DNA from: Clostridia bacterium
GTDB lineage: Bacteria > Bacillota > Clostridia > Christensenellales > Pumilibacteraceae
Direction: 5' to 3'
NCBI GenBank assembly: GCA_900762945.1
Contig: CAAFIN010000091.1
Span: 1-8,612 of the forward strand
DNA: 8,612 bases
Positions within the stretch are counted from its first letter, which is position 1. Each line of letters begins with the position of its first letter. Positions 1-7,050 of the stretch are shown piece by piece. Under the pieces are notes generated by a model. That model was not told the DNA's origin. It made no database searches and saw only the letters and a program-made list of their open reading frames with translations. Position numbers and translations under genes: made by a program.

Positions 1-51
1 AATAGGAAAAACGCGATTTGTAAATTTTTTCTTTAAATATACCCGTAACGC

Positions 52-81
52 TTGACCTCCTACCCATTTTTGTGGTACTAT
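52..81 (+). promoter_or_regulatory. Probable sigma-A-type promoter of nrdDG
   Basis: TTGACC (52-57) and TACTAT (76-81) are separated by 18 bp. A TG dinucleotide at 73-74 gives an extended -10. Transcription should start near 87-89, leaving a leader of about 120 nt before nrdD. It is the best promoter match upstream of nrdD and lies just ahead of both NrdR-like boxes. Seen in sequence; the start site is inferred. Confidence 0.72.
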
Positions 82-95
82 GCTCACGCTCGGTC

Positions 96-111
96 AAACA
101 ATATATTGTGA
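96..111 (+). promoter_or_regulatory. NrdR box 1 (operator)
   Basis: The 16-mer AAACAATATATTGTGA contains the perfect palindromic core CAATATATTG (99-108), which fits the NrdR-box core CWATATATWG. NrdR is the nucleotide-sensing repressor of ribonucleotide reductase genes in bacteria and binds pairs of such boxes cooperatively. This box lies just downstream of the predicted start site, so bound repressor would block promoter clearance or early elongation. The match is seen; NrdR binding is inferred from the family. Confidence 0.8.
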
Positions 112-138
112 GGAATTACGAAAAATAGCACAACGGCA

Positions 139-154
139 CCACTATATATTGTTT
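139..154 (+). promoter_or_regulatory. NrdR box 2 (operator)
   Basis: The 16-mer CCACTATATATTGTTT holds the core CTATATATTG (142-151), again an exact fit to CWATATATWG. Its centre is 43 bp from that of box 1, close to four helical turns, so both boxes face the same side of the DNA as expected for cooperative NrdR binding. Finding two boxes ahead of an nrdD gene makes chance unlikely. Confidence 0.8.
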
Positions 155-195
155 CATAACTAATCGACCGGATTTATGCTCGAAAGACGAAGGAA

Positions 196-201
196 CGGAG
201 G
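196..201 (+). promoter_or_regulatory. Ribosome binding site of nrdD
   Basis: CGGAGG lies 8 nt before the ATG at 210, an ideal Shine-Dalgarno site. It fixes the start of nrdD at 210. Confidence 0.88.
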
Positions 202-209
202 AAATCGTA

Positions 210-2384
210 ATGAAAATCATCAAACGAAACGGTGCGGAACAATTATTCGACGAAAACAAGATCAAGGTTGCCGTACAGAAAGCCAACGAAGCGGTGTCGG
301 AAGACGTACGCATGACCAAAACGCAGATCAATCGTATCGTGGAACGCGCGGTACATGACTGTGAAAAACTGGGTCGTGCGCCCTCGGTCGAAGAAGTGCA
401 GGATATCGTCGAACACCAGATCATGGCGCACGGCGCTTACGAAGTTGCAAAGGCGTACATTACCTACCGCTACACCCGCCAGCTCGTCCGCCAGTCGAAC
501 ACGACCGACGACAAAATCCTCAGTCTTATCGAGTGCAACAATGAGGAAGCGAAGCAGGAAAATTCCAACAAGAATCCTATCGTGAACTCTACCCAGCGCG
601 ACTATATCGCGGGCGAAGTCAGCAGAGATCTTACCAACCGCATACTTCTCCCCAAAGAGATCGTCGATGCTCACAACGAGGGCATAATCCACTTCCACGA
701 CGCGGACTACTACGCTCAGCATATGCACAACTGCGACCTCGTGAACCTCGAGGATATGCTGCAGAACGGCACGGTAATCACCGGCACCATGATAGAGCGC
801 CCGCATAGTTTTTCCACGGCTTGCAATATCGCCACGCAGATAATCGCGCAAGTAGCGTCCAACCAGTACGGCGGACAGTCGATTTCGCTGGCGCACCTCG
901 CGCCCTTCGTGCAGGTCAGCCGTGATAAGATCCGAGGCGAAGTCGCAGCCGAAATCAAAGCGCTCGGCGTGGAAGTCGGCGAGGACAAAATCACCGAAAT
1001 CACCGAAAAGCGTCTGCGCGACGAGATCCGCAGAGGCGTACAGACTATACAGTATCAGGTCGTAACGTTGCTTACCACCAACGGTCAGGCACCGTTCGTC
1101 ACCGTGTTCATGTACCTCAACGAAGCCAAGAACGAAGCGGAAAAGCACGACCTCGCTATGATCATCGAGGAAGTTCTCCGTCAGCGGCATCAGGGCGTAA
1201 AGAACGAGAAAGGCGTGTGGGTCACGCCGGCGTTCCCCAAACTCATTTACGTGCTCGAAGAGGACAACATTCACGAGGACGCTCCCTACTACTACCTCAC
1301 CGTGCTGTCGGCTAAATGCACCGCAAAGCGCATGGTTCCCGACTACATTTCCGAAAAAGTCATGCTCGAAAACAAGATCGACAAGAACGGCGAAGGACAT
1401 TGCTACACTTGCATGGGTTGCAGATCCTTCCTGACCCCGTACGTCGACGAGAACGGCAAACCCAAGTACTACGGCAGATTCAATCAGGGCGTAGTCACCG
1501 TCAACCTCGTGGACATCGGCTTGTCCGCGCATAAGGATATGAACAAGTTCTGGGAGATCTTCGACGAGCGCATGGAACTTTGCCACCGCGCGCTCCAGTG
1601 CCGTCACGAGCGTCTTACCGGCACGCTGTCCGACGCCGCCCCGATTCTGTGGCAGTACGGCGCGTTGCTCCGCCTCAAAAAAGGCGAAACCATCGACAAG
1701 TACCTCCACGGCGGCTACTCCACTCTGTCGCTCGGCTACGCGGGACTGTGGGAGTGCGTGTACTCGATGCTCGACAAGAAACTCACCGAACCCGAGGGCG
1801 AAAAGTTCGGACTCGAAATTATGCGCAAGCTCAACGAGTACACCGGCAAGTGGAAGAAAGCCGAGAATATCGACTATTCTCTCTACGGCACGCCGCTCGA
1901 GAGCACCACTTACAAGTTCGCCAAGTGCCTGCAACGTCGTTTCGGCGTAGTGCCGCACGTCACCGACAAGGGTTATATCACCAACAGTTACCACGTACAC
2001 GTCACCGAGCCTATCGACGCGTTCGAGAAACTCCGCTTCGAGGCGCAGTTCCAGGCGCTTTCCCCCGGCGGCGCGATCAGTTACGTCGAAGTGCCAAATA
2101 TGCAGAACAATATCGACGCGGTACTCGAAGTCATGAAGTTCATTTACGGCCATATTATGTACGCCGAACTCAACACCAAGAGCGACTATTGCCAGGTGTG
2201 CGGATACGACGGCGAAATCGAAATCCGCGAAGAGGACGGCAAGCTCGTATGGGTATGCCCCAACTGCGGTAACCACGATCAGGACAAAATGAACGTCGCC
2301 CGCCGCACTTGCGGATATATCGGCACTCAATTCTGGAATCAGGGCAGAACTCAGGAAATCAAAGAACGCGTACTGCACTTGTAA
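210..2384 (+). CDS. nrdD: Anaerobic (class III) ribonucleoside-triphosphate reductase NrdD
   Basis: A 724-residue cytosolic glycyl-radical enzyme that reduces ribonucleoside triphosphates to deoxyribonucleoside triphosphates under anaerobic conditions. Residues 3 to about 92 form an ATP-cone, the allosteric domain that senses ATP/dATP; it starts with the typical KRNG and ends with YRYTRQ. The catalytic barrel follows. C175 in NCDLVN and C404 in MGCRSFL match the paired active-site cysteines of the T4 enzyme (C79, C290). Two extra cysteines, C398 and C401, sit just before C404. C661/C664 (CQVCG) and C683/C686 (CPNCG) form the C-terminal zinc site. The glycyl radical residue is G702 in RRTCGYIG, followed by the conserved ending FWNQGRTQEIKERV. 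Length is normal for a member with an ATP-cone. The gene is followed by its activase nrdG and preceded by two NrdR boxes, so repression when dNTP pools are high is expected. The reductant (formate versus thioredoxin-like protein) cannot be settled from this sequence alone. Confidence 0.97.
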   Translation: MKIIKRNGAEQLFDENKIKVAVQKANEAVSEDVRMTKTQINRIVERAVHDCEKLGRAPSVEEVQDIVEHQIMAHGAYEVAKAYITYRYTRQLVRQSNTTDDKILSLIECNNEEAKQENSNKNPIVNSTQRDYIAGEVSRDLTNRILLPKEIVDAHNEGIIHFHDADYYAQHMHNCDLVNLEDMLQNGTVITGTMIERPHSFSTACNIATQIIAQVASNQYGGQSISLAHLAPFVQVSRDKIRGEVAAEIKALGVEVGEDKITEITEKRLRDEIRRGVQTIQYQVVTLLTTNGQAPFVTVFMYLNEAKNEAEKHDLAMIIEEVLRQRHQGVKNEKGVWVTPAFPKLIYVLEEDNIHEDAPYYYLTVLSAKCTAKRMVPDYISEKVMLENKIDKNGEGHCYTCMGCRSFLTPYVDENGKPKYYGRFNQGVVTVNLVDIGLSAHKDMNKFWEIFDERMELCHRALQCRHERLTGTLSDAAPILWQYGALLRLKKGETIDKYLHGGYSTLSLGYAGLWECVYSMLDKKLTEPEGEKFGLEIMRKLNEYTGKWKKAENIDYSLYGTPLESTTYKFAKCLQRRFGVVPHVTDKGYITNSYHVHVTEPIDAFEKLRFEAQFQALSPGGAISYVEVPNMQNNIDAVLEVMKFIYGHIMYAELNTKSDYCQVCGYDGEIEIREEDGKLVWVCPNCGNHDQDKMNVARRTCGYIGTQFWNQGRTQEIKERVLHL

Positions 2385-2419
2385 ACCGCGGACTTAAACG
2401 ACTATAAAATCGCTGCGAC

Positions 2420-2449
2420 GTGGCGGTGCGGGATACCCCGTGCCGCCAC
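2420..2449 (+). other. Stable intercistronic hairpin between nrdD and nrdG
   Basis: The arms GTGGCGGTGCGGG (2420-2432) and CCCGTGCCGCCAC (2437-2449) pair over 13 positions (11 Watson-Crick, two adjacent G-U) around the 4-nt loop ATAC. No T-run follows, so it is not a standard terminator. It sits 24 nt ahead of the nrdG start codon and 11 nt before its ribosome binding site. Likely roles are protection of the nrdD 3' end, RNA processing, or adjusting the NrdD:NrdG ratio. Structure is seen; role is inferred. Confidence 0.75.
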
Positions 2450-2473
2450 CAAGCGTATACGGAGAACGAAATA

Positions 2474-2995
2474 ATGCATTACTGTAATATCAAAAACTGC
2501 GATATAGCGAACGGCGTAGGCGTGCGCGTTTCGTTGTTCGTGTCGGGGTGCAGAAATCATTGCAAAAACTGCTTCCAACCCGAAACGTGGGCGTTCGACT
2601 ACGGCGAAGAATTCACCGAAGAAACCGAAGAAAAACTTCTTAAAATGCTCGCGCCGTCGTATATAAAAGGACTTACCGTTCTCGGCGGCGAACCCATGGA
2701 ACCCGAAAATCAGAAAGCGCTTCTGCCCTTCCTTAGAAGAGTAAAAGCGGCTTATCCCGACAAGACGATCTGGCTGTATTCGGGCTTTACTTTCGAGGAA
2801 ATGCACGACCCCGCCAGCCGCGCGCACACGGACTGCACGGACGGAATTTTGTCGCTTTTGGACGTTCTCGTGGACGGCAGATTCGTGGAGGAAAAGAAGA
2901 ATATTTCGCTTCGTTTCCGCGGCTCGGAGAACCAGCGGCTCATAGACGTGCCCGCCACTCTCGCCCGCGGCTCGGTCACGCCGTGGGACAAATAA
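2474..2995 (+). CDS. nrdG: Anaerobic ribonucleotide reductase activating protein NrdG
   Basis: A 173-residue radical-SAM enzyme that cleaves S-adenosylmethionine with a [4Fe-4S] cluster and abstracts a hydrogen from the NrdD glycine (G702 here) to create the glycyl radical. The cluster motif CxxxCxxC is C26-RNH-C30-KN-C33, embedded in the family sequence VSGCRNHCKNCF. The SAM-contacting GGEP motif is at 71-74, and the family block LVDGRFVEEKKN lies near the C-terminus. The ATG at 2474 is chosen because GGAG (2461-2464) sits 9 nt upstream and MHYCNIKNCDIANG is a normal NrdG start. The frame extends upstream to a GTG at 2420, but that adds 18 unrelated residues encoded by a strong hairpin. Length is typical. 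It is the second gene of the nrdDG operon, 89 nt after nrdD, and is followed by a terminator. It needs a one-electron donor such as reduced flavodoxin or ferredoxin, which the downstream PFOR could reduce. Confidence 0.96.
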   Translation: MHYCNIKNCDIANGVGVRVSLFVSGCRNHCKNCFQPETWAFDYGEEFTEETEEKLLKMLAPSYIKGLTVLGGEPMEPENQKALLPFLRRVKAAYPDKTIWLYSGFTFEEMHDPASRAHTDCTDGILSLLDVLVDGRFVEEKKNISLRFRGSENQRLIDVPATLARGSVTPWDK

Positions 2996-3029
2996 CGGAA
3001 TTAAATCCGCAAACGCTCGTTTTACCGCG

Positions 3030-3056
3030 AAACCGCCGTTTTTTCGGCGGTTTTTT
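3030..3056 (+). terminator. Intrinsic terminator of nrdDG
   Basis: AAACCGCCG (3030-3038) pairs with CGGCGGTTT (3045-3053) around a TTTTTT loop (3039-3044), and the right arm runs into TTTTTT (3051-3056). A short GC-rich stem followed by a T-run, 35 nt after the nrdG stop and before the next promoter, is a textbook Rho-independent terminator. It separates nrdDG from the PFOR gene. Confidence 0.93.
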
Positions 3057-3078
3057 GCGTGATTTTCGTCAATATCGT

Positions 3079-3107
3079 TTGACTAATTTTCGTAAAAGTC
3101 TTATAAT
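3079..3107 (+). promoter_or_regulatory. Strong sigma-A-type promoter of the PFOR gene
   Basis: TTGACT (3079-3084) and a perfect TATAAT (3102-3107) are spaced by the optimal 17 bp. Transcription should begin near 3113-3115, giving a leader of about 145 nt. The match suits a central, highly expressed metabolic enzyme. Confidence 0.9.
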
Positions 3108-3123
3108 GAATAAGGCTTTTACG
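3091..3123 (+). promoter_or_regulatory. Candidate operator: 33-bp palindrome over the -10 box of the PFOR promoter
   Basis: The arms CGTAAAAGTCTTAT (3091-3104) and ATAAGGCTTTTACG (3110-3123) are inverted copies with 13 of 14 positions matching (T3099 against G3115 is the exception), around the 5-nt centre AATGA. The dyad centre, 3107, is the last base of TATAAT. The left arm lies upstream of the expected start site, so it acts as DNA rather than RNA. The position is classic for a repressor that occludes RNA polymerase. It does not fit Rex, CcpA or CodY consensus sites as I know them. The half TTATAAT fits a PerR half-site, but it is also the -10 box and the other half does not fit. The regulator is unidentified. 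Confidence 0.72.
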
Positions 3124-3258
3124 TTATACGCGGACTTACCGTGGCAACCTCGGGAAAATTATGCGCGGATAACGGATAAAACCGCGATTTTTCGCGCGAC
3201 TACGGTACACGCCGCACGGAAGAAAAATATCCAAGTAATCTTATAATGGAGGACAACA
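3114..3258 (+). other. 5' leader of the PFOR gene
   Basis: About 145 nt from the expected start site to the ATG. It can form two competing hairpins that share one segment: CGCGG (3164-3168) with CCGCG (3182-3186), or CGCGA (3183-3187) with TCGCG (3192-3196) around TTTT. No T-run follows either, so a terminator-type attenuator is not obvious. GGAGG (3248-3252), 6 nt before the ATG, is the ribosome binding site. No known riboswitch core was recognised. Confidence 0.45.
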
Positions 3259-6200
3259 ATGAAGAAAATGACTATCGACGGTAATACCGCCGCTTCGCAC
3301 ATCGCGTACGCGTTCAGCGAAGTCGCCGCGATTTACCCGATCACGCCTTCGTCGCCTATGGCGGAAGTTGCGGACGAATGGTCGGCACAAGGCAGACTGA
3401 ATATGTTCGGACAGCCTCTGCGCCTTGCCGAAATGGAATCCGAGGGCGGCGCGGCAGGCGCTGTGCACGGCTCGCTGGTAGCGGGCGCGCTCACCACCAC
3501 CTACACCGCCAGCCAGGGCTTACTGCTGATGATCCCGAATATGTACAAGATCGCCGGCGAACTCTGGCCGACCGTGTTCCACGTCAGCGCCCGTGCGCTC
3601 GCGGCTCACGCTCTTAACATTTTCGGCGATCACGCGGACGTTATGGCTTGCCGTCAGACCGGTTTTGCGATGCTGGCATCTAACTCCGTTCAGGAAGTTA
3701 TGGACCTCGCGCTCGTAGCGCACCTCTCTACCCTGAAGGCTTCCGTGCCGTTCCTGCACTTCTTCGACGGTTTCAGAACCAGCCACGAAGTCAGCAAGAT
3801 CGACGGCATCGAGTACGACGAGATCCTTCCCCTCGTCGACATGGAGGACGTAAAGCGTTTCAAAGCCCGCGCGCTTAATCCCGAACACCCCGTGCAGATG
3901 GGCACCGCGCAGAACGGCGATATCTACTTCCAGAACCGCGAAGCCGCCAACAAGTATTACGAAGCCGTTCCCGGTATCGTAAAAGAAATGATGGCGAAAG
4001 TCACCAAGCTCACAGGCAGAAAATACGAACTCTATCAGTACTACGGCGATCCGAACGCGGAAGAAATCATCGTAATGATGGGATCGGGGTGCGAAGCCGC
4101 CGAAGAAACCGTCGACTATCTCGCAAAACAAGGTAAGAAAGTCGGCTTGCTTAAGGTCAGACTTTACCGTCCGTTCTCCGTCAAGGACTTCGTAGACGCT
4201 ATCCCCGCTTCCGTCAAGAAGATCGCGGTACTCGACCGCACCAAGGAAGCAGGCTCGCTCGGCGAACCGCTCTACCTCGACGTTTGCGCGGCGCTCGCCG
4301 AATCGAATAGAGGCAATATCCGCGTTTACGGCGGCAGATACGGCCTCGGCTCGAAGGAATTCAACCCGTCTATGGTGGGCGCGGTTTACGAGAATCTCTG
4401 GAGCAAAGAGCCTAAGAACCACTTCACCGTGGGCATCACCGACGACGTTACCGACACTTCTATCCCCGTCGTTCACTTCATCAACGCTTCCCCCGAGGGC
4501 ACCAGCCGTTGCAAGTTCTACGGACTCGGCTCGGACGGCACCGTCGGCGCGAACAAGAACAGCATCAAGATCATCGGCGACCACACCGATATGTACGCTC
4601 AGGGTTACTTCGCGTACGACTCCAAGAAGAGCGGCGGCTTGACAATTTCTCATCTCCGCTTCGGCAAGACCCCCATCAAGTCCACTTACCTTATCGATCA
4701 GGCGGACTTCGTCGCTTGCCACAACCAGTCCTACGTAACCCGTTACGATATGGTTTCCGACCTTAAGGACGGCGGCGTGTTCCTCCTCAACACCAACTGG
4801 ACAAAGGAGCAACTCGACGAAGAACTTCCCGCGGTCATGAAAAATCAGATCGCGAAAAAGCACATCAAGTTCTACACCCTCGACGCGCTCAAGATCGTCA
4901 ACGAGATCGGCGCGAGAAAGGGCGTAAACACCGTTTGCCAGGCGGCATTCTTCAAGCTCGCCGACATTATCCCCTACGAGCAGGCTGCCGACTATATGAA
5001 GCAGATGATCAAAAAGGCTTACGGCAAGAAGGGCGACGCGGTAGTCAATATGAACTACGCTTGCGTCGACAATGCGATCGCAGGTCTGGTCGAGGTCAAC
5101 TACCCCGAGTCGTGGGCGACAACTACCGAGGGCGCTCCGATGGTTCAGGGCGTAGCCGATCCGTACTTCCAGAATTTCATTAAGCCCATCACCGCTCAGC
5201 AAGGCGACAAACTCCCCGTTTCCGCTTTCACGCCCGACGGACACGTTCCGACCGGCACGACCAAGTTCGAGAAACGCGGTATCGCCGCCGCTCTCCCCGT
5301 CTGGGAAGCGGACAACTGTATCCAGTGCGGTCAATGCTCGCTCGTTTGCCCGCACGCCGCTATCAGACCGATACTTACCACCAAAGCGGAAACCGCAGCG
5401 GCGCCCGCCGGCTACGCCGTCAAGCCCGCTACCGGACTTCCCGAATACGATTATCGTATCCAGATTTCTCCGCTCGATTGCACCGGCTGCGGAAGCTGCG
5501 CGAACGTCTGCCCCTCCAAGGTAAAGGCGCTCAAGATGATGCCGTTCGAACCCGTTGCGAAAGCGGAAGAACCCAACTGGGAGTACTCGCAGTCCGTTCC
5601 CGTCAAGGACGTCACCGCGAAGTTCAAGCCCGACTCCGTCAAAGGCAGTCAGTTCCTCCAGCCGCTGTTCGAATTCTCGGGCGCGTGCGCGGGTTGCGGC
5701 GAAACTCCTTACGTCAAACTCGTTACCCAACTGTTCGGCGACCGCATGATCGTCGCCAACGCTACCGGCTGCTCGTCGATTTACGGCGGCTCCGCTCCGA
5801 CTTGCCCCTACACCGTCAACGCGCAGGGTCACGGTCCCGCGTGGGCTAACAGCCTGTTCGAGGACAACGCCGAGTTCGGCTACGGCATGAACCTTGCTTA
5901 CAAGGCTCGCCGCGCTAAACTCGAAGCCGATATGCGCGCAGTTTACGACAACGTGAATGAAAGAACTCACGCCGCTTTTGCCGCGTGGCTCGAGGGCAAG
6001 GACGACGCAAAGGCGTCCAAAGCCGCTGCCGCTATGGTCAAGGAAGCGCTTGAAACCGAAACCGCGGCAGGTCTTGACGATATCCGCTCTAACCTCGACT
6101 GCCTCGTCAAACCGTCCGTATGGATCTTCGGCGGCGACGGCTGGGCTTACGACATCGGTTACGGCGGACTCGACCACGTGCTCGCTTCGGGCGAGGACGT

Positions 6201-6750
6201 CAACGTGCTCGTCGTCGATACCGAGGTTTACTCGAACACCGGCGGACAGGCAAGCAAGTCCACTCCTACCGGCTCGGTTGCTAAGTTCGCGGCTGCCGGC
6301 AAGCGCACCAAGAAGAAAGACCTCGGCATGATGGCTATGAGCTACGGCTACGTTTACGTCGCTCAGGTCGCTATGGGCGCAGACAAGAATCAGGTCATCA
6401 AGGCTCTCGCCGAAGCGGAAGCATACCACGGCCCGTCGCTCGTCATCGCTTACGCTACCTGCATCAACCACGGCATCGATATGTCCAACGGACAGCTCGA
6501 AACCAAGAAAGCGGTCGAAGCGGGCTACTGGCAGTTGTATCGTTACAACCCCGCCGCTCCCGAGGGAACCAATCCCTTCACCCTCGACTCCAAGGATCCG
6601 ACCGGATCGTATCAGGAATACCTCGCGGGCGAAGTACGTTACACCGCGCTCAAGAAAGCCAACCCCGAGGTTGCCGAGAAGTTGTTTGCAAAAGCGGAAG
6701 CCGACGCGAAAGCAAGACTCGCTACCTACAAACTCAAAGCCGGCAAGTAA
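3259..6750 (+). CDS. nifJ: Pyruvate:ferredoxin (flavodoxin) oxidoreductase, single-chain
   Basis: A 1163-residue cytosolic enzyme that converts pyruvate and CoA to acetyl-CoA and CO2, passing two electrons to ferredoxin or flavodoxin. Domains run in the usual order. The N-terminal pyruvate/thiamine domain has YPITPSSPM at 26-34, E62, and R112 in SARAL, a pyruvate-contact position. Domain II and the gamma-type domain (about 420-640) follow, then the EKR segment with FEKRG near 670. A ferredoxin-like domain has two [4Fe-4S] motifs (C687, C690, C693, C697 and C741, C744, C747, C751). The C-terminal thiamine-diphosphate domain has GDGW at 959-962 and N993 in YSNTGGQ. The proximal cluster ligands C810, C813, C838 and C1068 are all present. 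No C-terminal domain VII as in the Desulfovibrio africanus enzyme is seen. The start is set by GGAGG 6 nt upstream. The gene is monocistronic at its 5' side, with its own promoter and palindromic operator. Activity on other 2-oxoacids cannot be excluded, but the full-length architecture is that of the pyruvate enzyme. Confidence 0.98.
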   Translation: MKKMTIDGNTAASHIAYAFSEVAAIYPITPSSPMAEVADEWSAQGRLNMFGQPLRLAEMESEGGAAGAVHGSLVAGALTTTYTASQGLLLMIPNMYKIAGELWPTVFHVSARALAAHALNIFGDHADVMACRQTGFAMLASNSVQEVMDLALVAHLSTLKASVPFLHFFDGFRTSHEVSKIDGIEYDEILPLVDMEDVKRFKARALNPEHPVQMGTAQNGDIYFQNREAANKYYEAVPGIVKEMMAKVTKLTGRKYELYQYYGDPNAEEIIVMMGSGCEAAEETVDYLAKQGKKVGLLKVRLYRPFSVKDFVDAIPASVKKIAVLDRTKEAGSLGEPLYLDVCAALAESNRGNIRVYGGRYGLGSKEFNPSMVGAVYENLWSKEPKNHFTVGITDDVTDTSIPVVHFINASPEGTSRCKFYGLGSDGTVGANKNSIKIIGDHTDMYAQGYFAYDSKKSGGLTISHLRFGKTPIKSTYLIDQADFVACHNQSYVTRYDMVSDLKDGGVFLLNTNWTKEQLDEELPAVMKNQIAKKHIKFYTLDALKIVNEIGARKGVNTVCQAAFFKLADIIPYEQAADYMKQMIKKAYGKKGDAVVNMNYACVDNAIAGLVEVNYPESWATTTEGAPMVQGVADPYFQNFIKPITAQQGDKLPVSAFTPDGHVPTGTTKFEKRGIAAALPVWEADNCIQCGQCSLVCPHAAIRPILTTKAETAAAPAGYAVKPATGLPEYDYRIQISPLDCTGCGSCANVCPSKVKALKMMPFEPVAKAEEPNWEYSQSVPVKDVTAKFKPDSVKGSQFLQPLFEFSGACAGCGETPYVKLVTQLFGDRMIVANATGCSSIYGGSAPTCPYTVNAQGHGPAWANSLFEDNAEFGYGMNLAYKARRAKLEADMRAVYDNVNERTHAAFAAWLEGKDDAKASKAAAAMVKEALETETAAGLDDIRSNLDCLVKPSVWIFGGDGWAYDIGYGGLDHVLASGEDVNVLVVDTEVYSNTGGQASKSTPTGSVAKFAAAGKRTKKKDLGMMAMSYGYVYVAQVAMGADKNQVIKALAEAEAYHGPSLVIAYATCINHGIDMSNGQLETKKAVEAGYWQLYRYNPAAPEGTNPFTLDSKDPTGSYQEYLAGEVRYTALKKANPEVAEKLFAKAEADAKARLATYKLKAGK

Positions 6751-6831
6751 AATCGCAGGCTTGCGCGGGAACTTCTTCTCGGCGGTAATCGCCGCGTAAC
6801 GCCCGCGTGAAAACGAATAAAAGAACGCGAT

Positions 6832-6863
6832 ACGGGGAAAGACTGAAATACGTCCTTCCCCGT
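6832..6863 (+). other. Long stem-loop downstream of the PFOR gene
   Basis: ACGGGGAAAGAC (6832-6843) pairs with GTCCTTCCCCGT (6852-6863) with one A-C mismatch and the 8-nt loop TGAAATAC. It starts 82 nt after the PFOR stop. No T-run follows on either strand, so it may protect an mRNA 3' end or belong to a structured RNA rather than terminate transcription. Confidence 0.6.
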
Positions 6864-6871
6864 CGTCGTAA

Positions 6872-6891
6872 AACCGATGTACGCATCGGTT
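6872..6891 (+). other. Perfect 8-bp hairpin with UACG tetraloop
   Basis: AACCGATG (6872-6879) and CATCGGTT (6884-6891) pair perfectly around TACG. The loop fits the UNCG class, although the closing pair is G-C rather than the usual C-G. It is one of the cleanest elements of the hairpin-rich intergenic region. Confidence 0.6.
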
Positions 6892-7050
6892 GGCAATCGG
6901 TAAAGTAGCATAAGTGCTATTTCTGCTCATAGGAACTTCCGTTCCGCAAAGTGGGCAACGACTGCGCCGCAAGGCAGAGGTCGCCGAACGCGCGAGGGCA
7001 ATCCCCCGCGCAAGAAACTAAACGCATACGATAGCGGTAAGAATAACCGC

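Noticed and set aside
243..2378. Antisense open frame of 711 codons over nrdD
   Set aside because: Same codon-bias shadow; the sense strand is an unmistakable class III reductase.
2420..2473. Upstream GTG start adding 18 residues to NrdG
   Set aside because: The extra residues are encoded by a strong hairpin and do not resemble NrdG; a good GGAG site precedes the ATG at 2474.
3091..3123. Dyad read as a transcription terminator
   Set aside because: It lies over a consensus promoter rather than after a gene, and no T-run follows on either strand.
2983..3246. Small 87-codon frame between nrdG and the PFOR gene
   Set aside because: It overlaps the nrdG end, the terminator and the PFOR promoter. 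Its internal ATG at 3106 overlaps the -10 box and would not be transcribed from that promoter.
3242..3247. Second TATAAT just before the PFOR ribosome binding site
   Set aside because: No -35 element at suitable spacing, and the start site would fall in or after the ribosome binding site.
3520..6972. Antisense open frame of 1150 codons over the PFOR gene
   Set aside because: It is register-aligned with the PFOR codons and stays open only because TTA, CTA and TCA are avoided. It has no ribosome binding site or recognisable family, and its composition mirrors the sense gene.
6940..6990. Possible cyclic-di-GMP riboswitch, from GCAAAG and GGGCAA segments
   Set aside because: The segments are in the wrong order and the receptor loop-tetraloop pairing and core sequences of that class are missing.
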